Assembly (NCBI GenBank): GCA_003213615.1
Contig: QCMQ01000001.1
Span: 241,807-305,806, forward strand
Source: Pelagibacteraceae bacterium AG-422-D23
GTDB taxonomy: Bacteria; Pseudomonadota; Alphaproteobacteria; Pelagibacterales; Pelagibacteraceae
Length of the DNA stretch: 64,000 nucleotides
Direction: 5' to 3'
Of the stretch, positions 1 through 9,666 are shown piece by piece (the stretch's first letter is position 1; each line of letters starts with the position of its first letter). The notes under the pieces were generated by a model that was given only the letters and a program-made list of their open reading frames with translations, was not told the DNA's origin and ran no database searches. The position numbers were made by a program, and so were the translations under genes.

Positions 1-18
1 AGCTGTATAAAGCTTGCC

Positions 19-1305
19 ATGGAAGATTATAAAGTAATAGATTTATCCCAAGCTGATTTTGGTAGGAAAGAAATTTCAATAGCTGAAAGTGAAATGCCAG
101 GTTTAATGGCTTTAAGAGAAGAGTATTCTAAGGAAAAACCATTGAAGGGTGCAAGAATTATAGGATGTCTTCATATGACGATCCAAACTGCTGTATTGAT
201 TGAAACTCTAGTTGCATTAGGTGCTGAAGTTCGATGGTCTTCATGTAATATTTTTTCAACTCAAGATCATGCAGCTGCTGCTATCGCAAAAGCTGGTATT
301 CCAGTTTATGCTTGGAAGGGTGAAACCGAAGAAGAATATTTATGGTGTATTAAACAAACTATAGTTGGAAAACCTGACTGGAAACCTAATATGTTATTAG
401 ATGATGGTGGTGACTTAACAGCTATCATGCACAATGAATATCAGGGTTTAATGAAAGATATTAAGGGTGTTTCAGAAGAGACTACCACTGGAATTAAAGC
501 ACTAAATAAAATGGAAAAAGATAAATCGCTCTTAGTTCCTGCTATAAACGTAAACGACTCAGTTACAAAATCAAAATTTGATAATTTATATGGATGTAGA
601 GAAAGTTTAGTAGACGGTATAAGAAGAGCTACTGATGTAATGATGTCTGGAAAAATTGCTATTGTTGCTGGTTTTGGAGATGTTGGAAAAGGAAGTGCTG
701 CATCCCTAAGACAAAGTGGTGCTAGAGTTTTAGTTACAGAAGCAGATCCAATTTGTGCGCTTCAAGCTGCAATGGAAGGTTATGAAGTGGTATTAATGGA
801 AGAAGCCATAAGCAGAGCAGACATTGTTGTAACTGCAACTGGAAATAAAGACATTGTTACAGCAGATCATATGAGAGATATGAAGGATAGAGCCATTTTA
901 TGCAACATTGGTCACTTTGATAATGAAATACAAGTTGAAGCTCTTAAAAATTATAAGTGGACCGAGGTAAAACCACAAGTTCACGAAATAGAATTACCTA
1001 GTGGTAAAAGAATTATTCTTTTAGCTGAAGGAAGATTAGTTAATCTTGGTTGTGCAACTGGTCACCCAAGTTTTGTGATGAGCGCATCATTCACCAATCA
1101 AGTTATTGCTCAGATAGAGCTTTGGCATAACCATAAAAATTATGAGAATAAAGTATATGTTTTACCAAAACATTTAGATGAAAAGGTAGCAACTCTTCAT
1201 CTAAAAAAAGTAGGGGCAAAACTAACAAAACTGTCAAAAGAACAAGCAGACTATATAAGCGTTGGAACAGATGGTCCTTTCAAACCAGATGCCTATCGCT
1301 ATTAA
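19..1305 (+). CDS. ahcY: Adenosylhomocysteinase (SAH hydrolase)
   Basis: Cytoplasmic NAD-dependent enzyme that splits S-adenosylhomocysteine into adenosine and homocysteine, removing the product inhibitor of SAM-dependent methyltransferases. The 428-residue protein starts with the usual [17 protein letters not shown] block, carries the substrate segment [13 protein letters not shown], a Rossmann NAD loop [11 protein letters not shown] near residue 220, and ends in the family's KPDAYRY, so it is full length. Only 18 bases precede the start, and no clear Shine-Dalgarno or riboswitch can be judged there. The 3' end overlaps tsaE. With bhmT at the other end of the window it supplies the homocysteine that BhmT remethylates. 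Identification is secure. Confidence 0.98.
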   Translation: MEDYKVIDLSQADFGRKEISIAESEMPGLMALREEYSKEKPLKGARIIGCLHMTIQTAVLIETLVALGAEVRWSSCNIFSTQDHAAAAIAKAGIPVYAWKGETEEEYLWCIKQTIVGKPDWKPNMLLDDGGDLTAIMHNEYQGLMKDIKGVSEETTTGIKALNKMEKDKSLLVPAINVNDSVTKSKFDNLYGCRESLVDGIRRATDVMMSGKIAIVAGFGDVGKGSAASLRQSGARVLVTEADPICALQAAMEGYEVVLMEEAISRADIVVTATGNKDIVTADHMRDMKDRAILCNIGHFDNEIQVEALKNYKWTEVKPQVHEIELPSGKRIILLAEGRLVNLGCATGHPSFVMSASFTNQVIAQIELWHNHKNYENKVYVLPKHLDEKVATLHLKKVGAKLTKLSKEQADYISVGTDGPFKPDAYRY

Positions 1306-1738
1306 AGATAGCAAGATCGATATCACTTCAGAGAAGTTAACTAAAACATTAGCTAAAGAATTTACAAATTATCTTAAAGGTGGTGAGTTTGTTTTTTTAT
1401 ATGGAGAGATGGGCGTTGGTAAAACTACCTTTGTTAAATATTTTATAAATGAGTATCAAAAAGTAAATAATTTAACACAAACAGTAATTACAAGCCCTAC
1501 TTTTAGTTTATTGAATGAGTATCAGGTGAAAGATATAAGAATAAAGCATTATGATTTATTTAGAATTAATAGAAAAGAAGATATCAATAATTTAGATATT
1601 TTTGAAAAAGATAATAAATTAATAACATTTATAGAATGGCCACAATTGATTGCTGATAAACAAGATATAAAATATATAGCTTTAACTTTTAATTATTTAA
1701 ATGATTTAAATGATAGAAGTGTAGATATAAAAGTTTAA
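1289..1738 (+). CDS. tsaE: tRNA threonylcarbamoyladenosine biosynthesis ATPase TsaE
   Basis: Small ATPase of the TsaBDE machine that makes t6A37 in tRNAs. The Walker A loop [12 protein letters not shown], the segment [11 protein letters not shown], the DLFRI stretch and FIEWP are all hallmarks of TsaE/YjeE. I place the start at the ATG at 1289 (MPIAIKDSK), overlapping ahcY by 17 bases; an in-frame TTG at 1262 and ATG at 1271 lie deeper inside ahcY and would add residues with no family counterpart. At about 149 residues it has normal length. It opens the tsaE-amgK-murU block common in Alphaproteobacteria. Confidence 0.93.
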   Translation: MPIAIKDSKIDITSEKLTKTLAKEFTNYLKGGEFVFLYGEMGVGKTTFVKYFINEYQKVNNLTQTVITSPTFSLLNEYQVKDIRIKHYDLFRINRKEDINNLDIFEKDNKLITFIEWPQLIADKQDIKYIALTFNYLNDLNDRSVDIKV

Positions 1739-1754
1739 ATTAAAACTTATTTTA

Positions 1755-2699
1755 ATGAAAAGCTTAGTAAAATTGAAAAAAATAAAAGGTGACGCATCTT
1801 TTAGAGAATTTTATAGAAACAAAGAAAATAAATCGATTGTAGTAGTATCTAAGAAAGAAAAGTTAAAAAATCTTTTAACTTATGATGCAATAAATAAAAT
1901 TTTAGTTAAAAATAAAATTTTAGCACCAAATCTATTAAGTGAAAATTACATTAATAATTATATAGAAATAAATGACTTTGGAGATCAAACTCTATTTCAA
2001 ATTTTAAAAAATAAAAATAATAATAAATATATCATTTTTAAAAAGATCATAAAAATTTTAAATAAAATACAATTAATAAAAGATAAAAAAGTAAAAAATT
2101 TTAAAAACAAATTATATAAAGTTCAAGAATACAATAACAAAATTTTATTTGATGAAGCTAAACTGTTTTGTGACTGGTATGTACCAAAGATATTGCCTAA
2201 ATCAAAAAGTATTAAATTTAAAAAAAAATTTAAATTAGAGATAAAAAACTTATTATCAAAATTAAATTATAAAAATGTTACATTTGTTCATAGAGATTTT
2301 CATGTTTCAAATTTGATATATCACCATAAAAAAATTGCAGTAATAGATAGCCAGGATGCATTAATTGGCAATAGAGCTTATGATTTAGCATCCTTAATTG
2401 ATGACGTAAGATTAAAAACATCTAATGAATTAAAAGAGAAAGTATTTAAGTTTTATATCAAAACAAATAAAAAAATTGATTTGGAAAAATTTAAAAAAGA
2501 TTTTGAAATATTATCTGTTTTAAGGAATTTAAAAATAATTGGTATATTTATGCGTTTAGCTGTTAGAGACAATAAAAAAAAATATCTTAAATTAATTCCC
2601 TATGGTTGGGAAATGATTAATTATAGAATTAAAGAGCAAAATGAATTCAATAATTTGATGTTTCTATTAAAAAATAATTTTCCAAAATTTATTAGGTAG
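1755..2699 (+). CDS. amgK: Anomeric MurNAc/GlcNAc kinase AmgK (APH-type phosphotransferase)
   Basis: Predicted cytoplasmic sugar kinase of the aminoglycoside-phosphotransferase fold. The catalytic Brenner motif HRDFHVSNLIY and the metal-binding segment IDSQDALIGNRAYDLASLIDD are intact. The fold alone does not give the substrate; the assignment rests on position between tsaE and a MurU-type uridylyltransferase, the arrangement in which AmgK phosphorylates the anomeric carbon of recycled MurNAc or GlcNAc. The 314-residue protein is very lysine-rich. It starts 16 bases after tsaE and ends 4 bases before murU, so the three are probably co-transcribed. Confidence 0.85.
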   Translation: MKSLVKLKKIKGDASFREFYRNKENKSIVVVSKKEKLKNLLTYDAINKILVKNKILAPNLLSENYINNYIEINDFGDQTLFQILKNKNNNKYIIFKKIIKILNKIQLIKDKKVKNFKNKLYKVQEYNNKILFDEAKLFCDWYVPKILPKSKSIKFKKKFKLEIKNLLSKLNYKNVTFVHRDFHVSNLIYHHKKIAVIDSQDALIGNRAYDLASLIDDVRLKTSNELKEKVFKFYIKTNKKIDLEKFKKDFEILSVLRNLKIIGIFMRLAVRDNKKKYLKLIPYGWEMINYRIKEQNEFNNLMFLLKNNFPKFIR

Positions 2700-2703
2700 A
2701 GTT

Positions 2704-3393
2704 GTGAGAATAAATACAGCTTTAATTTTATGTGCAGGTTTTGGTAAAAGATTAAATCCAATTACTTTAAATACCCCTAAACCCTTGTTAGAGATTAAAG
2801 ATTTAAGCATGTTAGAAAGATGTATTAATTTGATTGAAAAATTAGGTATTCAAAAAATTTTAATAAACACCTTTTATTTGAAGGACCAATTTTCTGAATT
2901 TTTACATAATAAAAATTTTAATTTAGATATCAAAATAATTGAGGATGGTGAGCATATTTTGGATACGGGCGGAGGTATTCAAAATATGATTAAAGATTCT
3001 AATGAAAACGATTTTTTAATTTTTAACCCAGATACAGTTTGGACCAATAATTATAAAGACGAGATATTAAAGATGGAAGAAATGTATTTCTCTAAAAAAC
3101 TGGAAAATATTCTTCTTTTAACAAATAAAAAATTAAGTTTTGATAAAAAACTAAAAGGAGATTTTAGTTTAAAAAATAATTTAATTAATAAAGAGTCTGA
3201 AAAAGAATTTATTTATATTGGGTGTCAAATAATTAACAAAAAATTATTTATTAGAGAGAAAATAGAAAATTACTCAATTTTAGAAATTTGGAATAATTTA
3301 TTGGACCAAAAAAAATTATTTGGATATGAAAGCCAAAAAGACTTTTATCATTTGACTGATCTGGATGTTTTCAAAAAACTAAAAGATCTTTAG
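2704..3393 (+). CDS. murU: N-acetylmuramate alpha-1-phosphate uridylyltransferase MurU
   Basis: Nucleotidyltransferase expected to turn MurNAc-1-phosphate into UDP-MurNAc, the second step of the AmgK/MurU cell-wall recycling route that bypasses de novo MurA/MurB. The N-terminal loop ILCAGFGKRLNPIT followed by TPKPLLEI is the sugar-nucleotidyltransferase signature, and the DTGGGIQNM segment fits the MurU/NTP_transferase family. The start is GTG at 2704, four bases after amgK. Its last 23 bases overlap the convergent gpmA coding sequence. Related mannose-1-P guanylyltransferases look similar, so the sugar is inferred from the neighbour. Confidence 0.83.
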   Translation: MRINTALILCAGFGKRLNPITLNTPKPLLEIKDLSMLERCINLIEKLGIQKILINTFYLKDQFSEFLHNKNFNLDIKIIEDGEHILDTGGGIQNMIKDSNENDFLIFNPDTVWTNNYKDEILKMEEMYFSKKLENILLLTNKKLSFDKKLKGDFSLKNNLINKESEKEFIYIGCQIINKKLFIREKIENYSILEIWNNLLDQKKLFGYESQKDFYHLTDLDVFKKLKDL

Positions 3394-4078
3394 CTCTTTC
3401 TTGATCAAGATATTTGCAATTAGAAATTTTTTTATTTTCTAGTTCAATTAAAAGAGGGTTTCCTGTAGGAATTTCAAGTTTAGAGATTTCATTGTCACCT
3501 AAATTAAACAAGTGTTTGCAAAGAGCTCTAATAGAGTTTCCATGAGCAGAAATAAGAATATTTTCACTTATTTTGTTTTCTATTTCTTCTCTATAAAATT
3601 GTATTACTCTCTCATATGTGTCTTTTAGGGACTCAGTATCAGGAATTTTTTCTAAAGGGATTTCTTTGTAAGTTTCAATATTAAGCGGATGATATGGATT
3701 TTTTTTATCTAAAGGGTCAGGTCTAAGATCCCAAGAACGTCTAAATTGATGAACTTTTTCTTCTCCAAGTTTTACTTTCATTTCATCTTTATTTAATCCA
3801 GTCAGAGCACCATAATGTCTCTCATTTAATTCCCAAGCACTCTTTACATCTTTAAAATCCCCTAATTCTTTTTGTATTATTTGTAAGGTATTTTTCGCTC
3901 TTAATTGGAAGGATGAATAATAAAGATTAATTTCAATTTTTTGTTGTTTTATTAATTGGCCTGCTTTTTTCGCCTCTAATTTTCCATTTTCAGTTAAATC
4001 TACATCAACCCATCCAGTAAATTTTTTTTCAAGGTTCCACACGCTTTGTCCATGTCTTACTAAAATTAAATAACTCAT
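3371..4078 (-). CDS. gpmA: 2,3-bisphosphoglycerate-dependent phosphoglycerate mutase
   Basis: Glycolytic/gluconeogenic enzyme interconverting 3- and 2-phosphoglycerate. The phosphohistidine motif LVRHGQSVWN (His9), the LNERHYGALTG segment, RRSWDLRPDP and the second histidine region SAHGNSIRAL are typical of the dPGM type, and the 235-residue length matches. It is monocistronic in appearance and convergent with murU, with the two 3' ends overlapping by 23 bases. With pgi at 50.3 kb it is the second sugar-phosphate enzyme in the window. Confidence 0.96.
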   Translation of the reverse strand: MSYLILVRHGQSVWNLEKKFTGWVDVDLTENGKLEAKKAGQLIKQQKIEINLYYSSFQLRAKNTLQIIQKELGDFKDVKSAWELNERHYGALTGLNKDEMKVKLGEEKVHQFRRSWDLRPDPLDKKNPYHPLNIETYKEIPLEKIPDTESLKDTYERVIQFYREEIENKISENILISAHGNSIRALCKHLFNLGDNEISKLEIPTGNPLLIELENKKISNCKYLDQERAKDLLVF

Positions 4079-4124
4079 CTATTTATCTTTTAGAATAATT
4101 TGATAAATAAAACTATAATTATTA

Positions 4125-4730
4125 ATGATAAATTTTTTATTAAAAAAAAGTTTAATACTTTTTATCATTTTTTTTCTATCAGCATGCTCATCAATTCCTA
4201 AAAATGCCTCAAATAGTTGTTCTATTTTTGAGGAAAAATATTTATGGTATAAACACGCAAAAAAAACTGAACAAAAATGGGGTACGCCAGTTTATTTGCA
4301 ACTCGCAATCATAAAGATGGAATCTAGTTTTGATAGGTTTGCAAAGCCTCCAAGGCAAAAATTATTTAAAGTAGTACCTTACAAAAGACCATCTAGCTCT
4401 TTTGGGTATTCACAAGCTGTAAAGGGAACATGGAAACAATATAAAGAAGAAACTGGAAACAAATTTGCAACAAGATCAAGATTTAAAGATAGTGTCGATT
4501 TTATTGGTTGGTATACTAATAAAACTGAAAAAATTTTAAAAGTTTCAAAAAAAGATGCTTTCAAGCAGTATATTGCTTATCATGAAGGGTGGGGTAATTA
4601 TAAAAATTATAAAAATAATAAAAAAGTAATTAATTTAGCCAAAAGAGTTGAGAAACAATCAAATATTTATAAGCAACAATTATTAGAATGTAAGAATTCT
4701 TTATCGACGTCTAAATATATTATTTTTTAA
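4125..4730 (+). CDS. Lytic-transglycosylase-like (SLT) lipoprotein
   Basis: Predicted lipoprotein with an N-terminal hydrophobic signal and lipobox LSAC (Cys21), exported and lipidated. The mature part resembles a lysozyme-fold transglycosylase: IIKMESSFD supplies the likely catalytic Glu66, followed by SSFGYSQAVKGTWKQY and the YHEGWGNYK motif seen in small SLT-domain proteins. It would cleave peptidoglycan glycan strands. The 3' end shares a TTAA with the convergent RND gene, so both stops overlap. The family call is by motif only; the precise role is not known to me. Confidence 0.75.
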   Translation: MINFLLKKSLILFIIFFLSACSSIPKNASNSCSIFEEKYLWYKHAKKTEQKWGTPVYLQLAIIKMESSFDRFAKPPRQKLFKVVPYKRPSSSFGYSQAVKGTWKQYKEETGNKFATRSRFKDSVDFIGWYTNKTEKILKVSKKDAFKQYIAYHEGWGNYKNYKNNKKVINLAKRVEKQSNIYKQQLLECKNSLSTSKYIIF

Positions 4731-7700
4731 TTTAGCTGTTTTTTCAATTCTATATCAACTGCATCAATACGCTTAGTATTTTTCGCTAGAGCTAAATACA
4801 TCGTTGGAGTTACATATAAAGTAAAGAAGGTTGAAATAATCATTCCTCCTAAAATTGTAGAGCCCACAGCTAATCTAGAGCCTTCACCTGCACCTGGGCC
4901 AATATTCCCAATAACTAAAGGAAGCATTGCTATCATTGTACTAAGAGAGGTCATTATGATTGGTCTAATTCTCAGTTGGCAAGCTTTTATTATAGCGTCC
5001 TGAATTTTAACACCAGTAGTTCTTATCTGGTTTGTATAGTCTACAATCAAAATACTATTCTTTGTAGATATACCAATTAATATTATTAAAGCAATTTGAG
5101 AGAAAATATTTACTGAACTATTTAAAAATAAAATAAATACTAAGCCACCAAATACAGCTAATGGAACTGTTAAAATAATAATAAATGGATGAACAAAAGA
5201 GTTAAATGTTGCTGCCATAACTAAATAAGCAGTTAACAAAGCAAGAGCAAAAATTAAGTATATTTCATTTGTTGTTTCTTTTAACTCCTCAGATTTTCCT
5301 TTCCAAGTGATTTGATTTTGAGGAGCAACTCTAATCATGACATCTTCCAGGTATTTTATTGCTTCTGTTAGAGTATAATCCTCTGCAAGGGCAGCAGATA
5401 TTGTAACAGCTCTTTGACGATTATATCTTGGAAGTGCTTCAGCAGTGCCTTTTTCTTTAAATTCAACTAAACTTGCAACAGATACAAGTTTACCAGTTGT
5501 TTCAGATCTAACAAAAATTTTTGATAACCCATCTTTATCTCTTCTGTCTGCCAAATATTGCTGTAAAATAATTGGGTATTCTCTTCCCTCTTTACTAAAA
5601 GTTGTTACTCTTTTTCCTCCATAAAGAGTTTCTAAAGTTCTACCTATATTTTCTGTAGAAACTCCCAAATCATTTGCTCTATTTTTATTTGTGATTAATT
5701 TAACCTCGGGTTTATTTTTTGTATAATCACTTTCAATTCTAGACATATTTCTATTTTTTCTTAATTCTCTTAAGACACTACTTTGAATTTCCTCTAATTC
5801 TTCGTAACTAGATCCATATATGACCATTTGAACAGGCTTATTGTAACTAGATACTCTTATTGATTGTGGAGAAATTGGAAATGCAAAAGTTTCAGGTACA
5901 GAAACCACCTGCCCAATAGCTTCTCTTAATATTATTTGACTACTTTTTTCTCTATTTTTCCATTCATCAAGTAATGCAATAATTATAAAACTGTTATAAG
6001 ACGTTGCAGATCTTCCGAAACCAGGAACTCTCATGATTAGTCTTGCATATGGACTATCCTCTGCCTGTAATAATCTTAATATTCTTCCTTCAATTATTTG
6101 AGCTTTTTCTTGGGTATATTCAAATGAACTTCCTTCATCAGTTGATCCAATAATTAAATAAGCACCTCTATCTTCAACTGGTATCAATTCTTTTTTAGAA
6201 AAACTAAATAAATAAGCTGAAGCAACAACAATAAAAATTATAAATATTGAAATAGTTTTTTGTTTATTGACCCAATATTCAAGTGAATTTACATAAAATC
6301 CTGTAAAAGATTTGAAACCATTATTGAACTTTTTTACAAAGAAATTGACTTTTTCTTTTTTGTTTAAAAATTTACTTCCTAGCATTGGAGATAATGTTAA
6401 TGCGACAAAAGAAGATACAACAATTGAAAATGATAAGGCTATTGCTGTTTCTTTAAACAAAGTTCCTGATATTCCTTTAATAAAAATTAAAGGTAAAAAT
6501 ACTGCTATAAGAATTAAAGTCGTTGCAATAATTGCAAATGTAATTTGTTTAGAACCCTTGTAAGCAGCCACTAAAGGTGTTTCACCATTTTCAATTCTTG
6601 TATAGATCGCATCAGTCATGATCACAGAGTCATCAGTGATTATACCAATTGCTAGAATGAAACTTAGTAATACGAAAATATTAATTGATAGATCAAATAT
6701 ATATAACCCTAGAAATGATCCAATAAGACTAACTGGTAAAGCAACCGCAGGAACTATTACCGCTTTAAGGTTACCTAAAAAAAGATAAATAATTAAAACA
6801 ACTAATACAAATGCAATTACTAAACTTTTATATACCTCTTCTATTGCAGCACCAATGTAGGTTGCTCTATTAAATGCTATTTCTAACTTTAATCCATCAG
6901 GCAAGGATTTGTTAAGTTCTTTGATTCTAGTTTTTATTTGTTTAGAAAGCTCTACCGTTGATGCACCACTTTTAGCATAAATACCAATACCAACAGTTTT
7001 TAAATTTACTGCATTTTTTCTTTGTGCTTTAAATAAAGTTTTTTCTGAAACAGGTCCAAACTCTATATTAGCCACATCAGATAAAATGATAACTTTTTCT
7101 TTATTTTTCTTAAGTGGCAATTGTTTAATTGTATCAATATTAGAATAAGATTTATCAATGTTTAAAGTTAAGTCTTTGTTATTAGCTTCTAAGGTTCCAG
7201 CTGGAAGATTTATATTCTCATTTCTAAGAGCTCTTTCAACTTCTTGAATTGTAAGATCGTTTGCAGCTAATTTTATTGGATCTATCCAAACTCTAACACT
7301 AAGCTCTCTTAATCCACCAACTAAAATTCGACCTACGTTTGGTACACTTGAGAATGCATCTACTAGATATCTTTCAGCATAATCTCCAAGATCTAAATCA
7401 TTCCAAGTTGGAGATGATAAAGCTACCCACATTGTAGTTGTAAAACCTGCTGCCTGTTTTAAAATTTGCGGAGGGTTTGATTCACTTGGTAAATTATCTA
7501 CAACCCTTGCAACTCTTTCCCTAATATCATTAGCAGCATCATCTAAATCAATGTCTGTGTTGAATTGAATATTAATCCTACTTCTTCCATTTAGAGAACT
7601 TGAGTCAATATTTTTGATACCCTCAGCTCCACCAATTACATCCTCTAATTTTTGAGTTATTTCTTCATCAACAATTTCAGCTGAAGCAGATTTATAATCA

Positions 7701-7849
7701 GTTTGAACTTGAACTACCGGAGGCTGTATACCATCAGGAAGTTCTCTTACTGGCAATTCTAAAAAGACAAAAATACCAAAAATAATTAATATTAAAGACA
7801 TGACCCAAGCTACCACAGGTCTTTTAATGCTAACTTCAGTTATATACAT
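4727..7849 (-). CDS. RND-family efflux transporter permease (AcrB/MdtB-like)
   Basis: Inner-membrane proton-driven efflux pump subunit of 1040 residues, with the N-terminal TM helix followed by the porter-domain start QPPVVQVQTDY, a first TM bundle containing the paired acidic residues GIITDDSVIMTDA used for proton relay, a second porter half and a C-terminal TM bundle. It follows the membrane fusion protein gene by 4 bases and is last in the msrA-sseA-MFP-RND run. No TolC-like outer-membrane channel is in the window. The substrate cannot be read from the sequence. Confidence 0.92.
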   Translation of the reverse strand: MYITEVSIKRPVVAWVMSLILIIFGIFVFLELPVRELPDGIQPPVVQVQTDYKSASAEIVDEEITQKLEDVIGGAEGIKNIDSSSLNGRSRINIQFNTDIDLDDAANDIRERVARVVDNLPSESNPPQILKQAAGFTTTMWVALSSPTWNDLDLGDYAERYLVDAFSSVPNVGRILVGGLRELSVRVWIDPIKLAANDLTIQEVERALRNENINLPAGTLEANNKDLTLNIDKSYSNIDTIKQLPLKKNKEKVIILSDVANIEFGPVSEKTLFKAQRKNAVNLKTVGIGIYAKSGASTVELSKQIKTRIKELNKSLPDGLKLEIAFNRATYIGAAIEEVYKSLVIAFVLVVLIIYLFLGNLKAVIVPAVALPVSLIGSFLGLYIFDLSINIFVLLSFILAIGIITDDSVIMTDAIYTRIENGETPLVAAYKGSKQITFAIIATTLILIAVFLPLIFIKGISGTLFKETAIALSFSIVVSSFVALTLSPMLGSKFLNKKEKVNFFVKKFNNGFKSFTGFYVNSLEYWVNKQKTISIFIIFIVVASAYLFSFSKKELIPVEDRGAYLIIGSTDEGSSFEYTQEKAQIIEGRILRLLQAEDSPYARLIMRVPGFGRSATSYNSFIIIALLDEWKNREKSSQIILREAIGQVVSVPETFAFPISPQSIRVSSYNKPVQMVIYGSSYEELEEIQSSVLRELRKNRNMSRIESDYTKNKPEVKLITNKNRANDLGVSTENIGRTLETLYGGKRVTTFSKEGREYPIILQQYLADRRDKDGLSKIFVRSETTGKLVSVASLVEFKEKGTAEALPRYNRQRAVTISAALAEDYTLTEAIKYLEDVMIRVAPQNQITWKGKSEELKETTNEIYLIFALALLTAYLVMAATFNSFVHPFIIILTVPLAVFGGLVFILFLNSSVNIFSQIALIILIGISTKNSILIVDYTNQIRTTGVKIQDAIIKACQLRIRPIIMTSLSTMIAMLPLVIGNIGPGAGEGSRLAVGSTILGGMIISTFFTLYVTPTMYLALAKNTKRIDAVDIELKKQLN

Positions 7850-7853
7850 TTAA

Positions 7854-8849
7854 TTATTTTTTCTCTTTATCTGATTTTTTAAAAATATTTTTCAACCAAT
7901 CAAATTTACCTTTTTTTTCTTCAGCTTTTTTTGATTTATCTTTTTTACCCCAGCTAGAATTTCCTTGTTTTTTTTTAGCACCTTTCTTTATAGGTCTGAT
8001 TGTTAAATTTGGTCTTACTTTTTTTGTTCCTTCTGCAACAATTTTATCTCCATTATTTAATCCATCTAATATTTCTACAAAACCTAAGTATCTATCACCA
8101 ATGGTTACTTTTGTTTTCATTACTTTATTTTTTTCATCTACTTTATAAATAAAAACATTTTCACCTTCGACAATTGTACTAGTGTCAGGAGCACTTAAGC
8201 CATTTCTTACATCATATTTAATTGATATTTCTAAAAATGAGCCAGGTAATATTTCACCTGATGAATTGTCCATCTTAATTCTTGTTGCTAAAGCTCTTGT
8301 ATCTTCACTTATCCTACTAGCAAAAGAGTCTACTTCACCTTTATAAATTTTATTTTTATATCCAGAAAATTTAATATCAACTGGCAGACCAACCTTAATA
8401 AATGGTACAAAAATTTCAGGTATATCTACATCACAATATATTGAGCTAGTATCTTCAAGATTAATTAATATCGAAGATTTTGAAACCTCTATATCTTCCG
8501 AAAATTCTCTTTTTCCAATAACACCGTCAAATTGAGCAATTACTTTTCGATTTTTAAGCTCAGCAATTACATCACCCTTTTTAACTTTTTGATTAAATTT
8601 TATAGGTTTTAATATTTCATATTTTTCAATTTTAAATGATTGTGTTTGAATTGGAGTTGCAGTCCCATAGGTACTAACAATATTTTCAAAAACTCTTTCT
8701 TGAGTAGTAGTTATTATTATTCCAGGAGGCGGTCTTTTACTAAATTTTTTTTTGAAATGATTTCCTATCATTGTTCTTCCAATGATCACTGTTGCAATGA
8801 TTAAGAAAAATATTATTACTATACTTGTTATTTTTGTAGATGTTTTCAT
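7854..8849 (-). CDS. RND efflux periplasmic adaptor (membrane fusion protein, HlyD/AcrA family)
   Basis: Adaptor linking the downstream RND permease to an outer-membrane channel. One N-terminal membrane helix is followed by a lipoyl-like domain (KFNQKVKKGDVIAELK, then AQFDGVIGKREF), a beta-barrel domain and a membrane-proximal domain. The two lipoyl halves are almost contiguous, so the usual long alpha-helical hairpin appears to be absent or very short. The last 45 or so residues are a low-complexity lysine-rich tail (KKGAKKKQGN to the end), unusual for an adaptor. It is 331 residues long and lies 3 bases after sseA. Confidence 0.88.
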   Translation of the reverse strand: MKTSTKITSIVIIFFLIIATVIIGRTMIGNHFKKKFSKRPPPGIIITTTQERVFENIVSTYGTATPIQTQSFKIEKYEILKPIKFNQKVKKGDVIAELKNRKVIAQFDGVIGKREFSEDIEVSKSSILINLEDTSSIYCDVDIPEIFVPFIKVGLPVDIKFSGYKNKIYKGEVDSFASRISEDTRALATRIKMDNSSGEILPGSFLEISIKYDVRNGLSAPDTSTIVEGENVFIYKVDEKNKVMKTKVTIGDRYLGFVEILDGLNNGDKIVAEGTKKVRPNLTIRPIKKGAKKKQGNSSWGKKDKSKKAEEKKGKFDWLKNIFKKSDKEKK

Positions 8850-8852
8850 AAG

Positions 8853-9665
8853 TTAATTTTTTCCGTATTCAGCCCAAGAGCCATCGTAAATTGTCGGCAT
8901 ATATTTAGCATTTATTAAAGAATAAGCTAGTGCCAATACACTTGCAGTCACTCCAGAACCACATGAAAATACTAGATTTTTATCATGGTCAAATTTAAAG
9001 GACTTAAATTTTTCCATTATTTTATCCTTACTAACGAAAGTATGGTCTTCGTTTACTAATTCAGAAAAGGGTAGGCAAAAAGAATTTTTTATTGAACCAC
9101 TTCTAAGACCTTTCCTTGGTTCAGCAACTTTGCCTTCAAATCTTTCTCTACTTCTTGCATCAATAACATTAAATTCATGTGAATTAATATTTTCATCTAT
9201 TTGTTTTTTATTTTTAACTAGTTCTATCTTTTCTTTACACATATACTTTGAAGTTTGATTGGTTACTTCTTTATTATCTGTAGGTTTATTTTCTTTTTTC
9301 CATTTTTTTAATCCACCATCCAGAACATGAACTAGTTTAGGATCATGTCCATAATAAATTAAATTATACCAACATCTACAAGAACTAATAACATCAGAAT
9401 TATCATAAATTACTATTCGATCATTATTTTCTATACCCAGGTTGCTCATTATTTTTTCCCAAGATTTAGTATCAGTAAGCATATGTGGTAAATCAGTATC
9501 TAATTTAGAATTTTTATCTAAATCAAAAAAAATAGCATTTGGAATATGTTTCTCTGTATATTCTTCAAAACCATTCCTTTGAGTTTGAGGCATATGCCAT
9601 GAGCAATCAATAATTTTTACTTTATCAATATTATTTTCTAACCAACTTGTATCAACTAAAGACAT
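8853..9665 (-). CDS. sseA: 3-mercaptopyruvate/thiosulfate sulfurtransferase (two rhodanese domains)
   Basis: Tandem-rhodanese sulfurtransferase of 270 residues. The C-terminal domain carries the active-site loop CGSGVTA with Cys235, the form typical of 3-mercaptopyruvate sulfurtransferases rather than the CRxGx(R/T) of thiosulfate enzymes; the N-terminal inactive rhodanese domain has the conserved VIYDNSDVISSCRCWY region. It transfers sulfur from mercaptopyruvate to an acceptor such as thioredoxin or cyanide. The gene begins 1 base after msrA and is followed 3 bases later by the pump adaptor, so it is probably co-transcribed with them. Confidence 0.9.
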   Translation of the reverse strand: MSLVDTSWLENNIDKVKIIDCSWHMPQTQRNGFEEYTEKHIPNAIFFDLDKNSKLDTDLPHMLTDTKSWEKIMSNLGIENNDRIVIYDNSDVISSCRCWYNLIYYGHDPKLVHVLDGGLKKWKKENKPTDNKEVTNQTSKYMCKEKIELVKNKKQIDENINSHEFNVIDARSRERFEGKVAEPRKGLRSGSIKNSFCLPFSELVNEDHTFVSKDKIMEKFKSFKFDHDKNLVFSCGSGVTASVLALAYSLINAKYMPTIYDGSWAEYGKN

Positions 9666-9666
9666 T

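Noticed and set aside
1..18. SAM riboswitch in front of ahcY
   Set aside because: Only 18 bases are available and none match a SAM-II or SAM-V 3' end (no GCTAAA-type strand).
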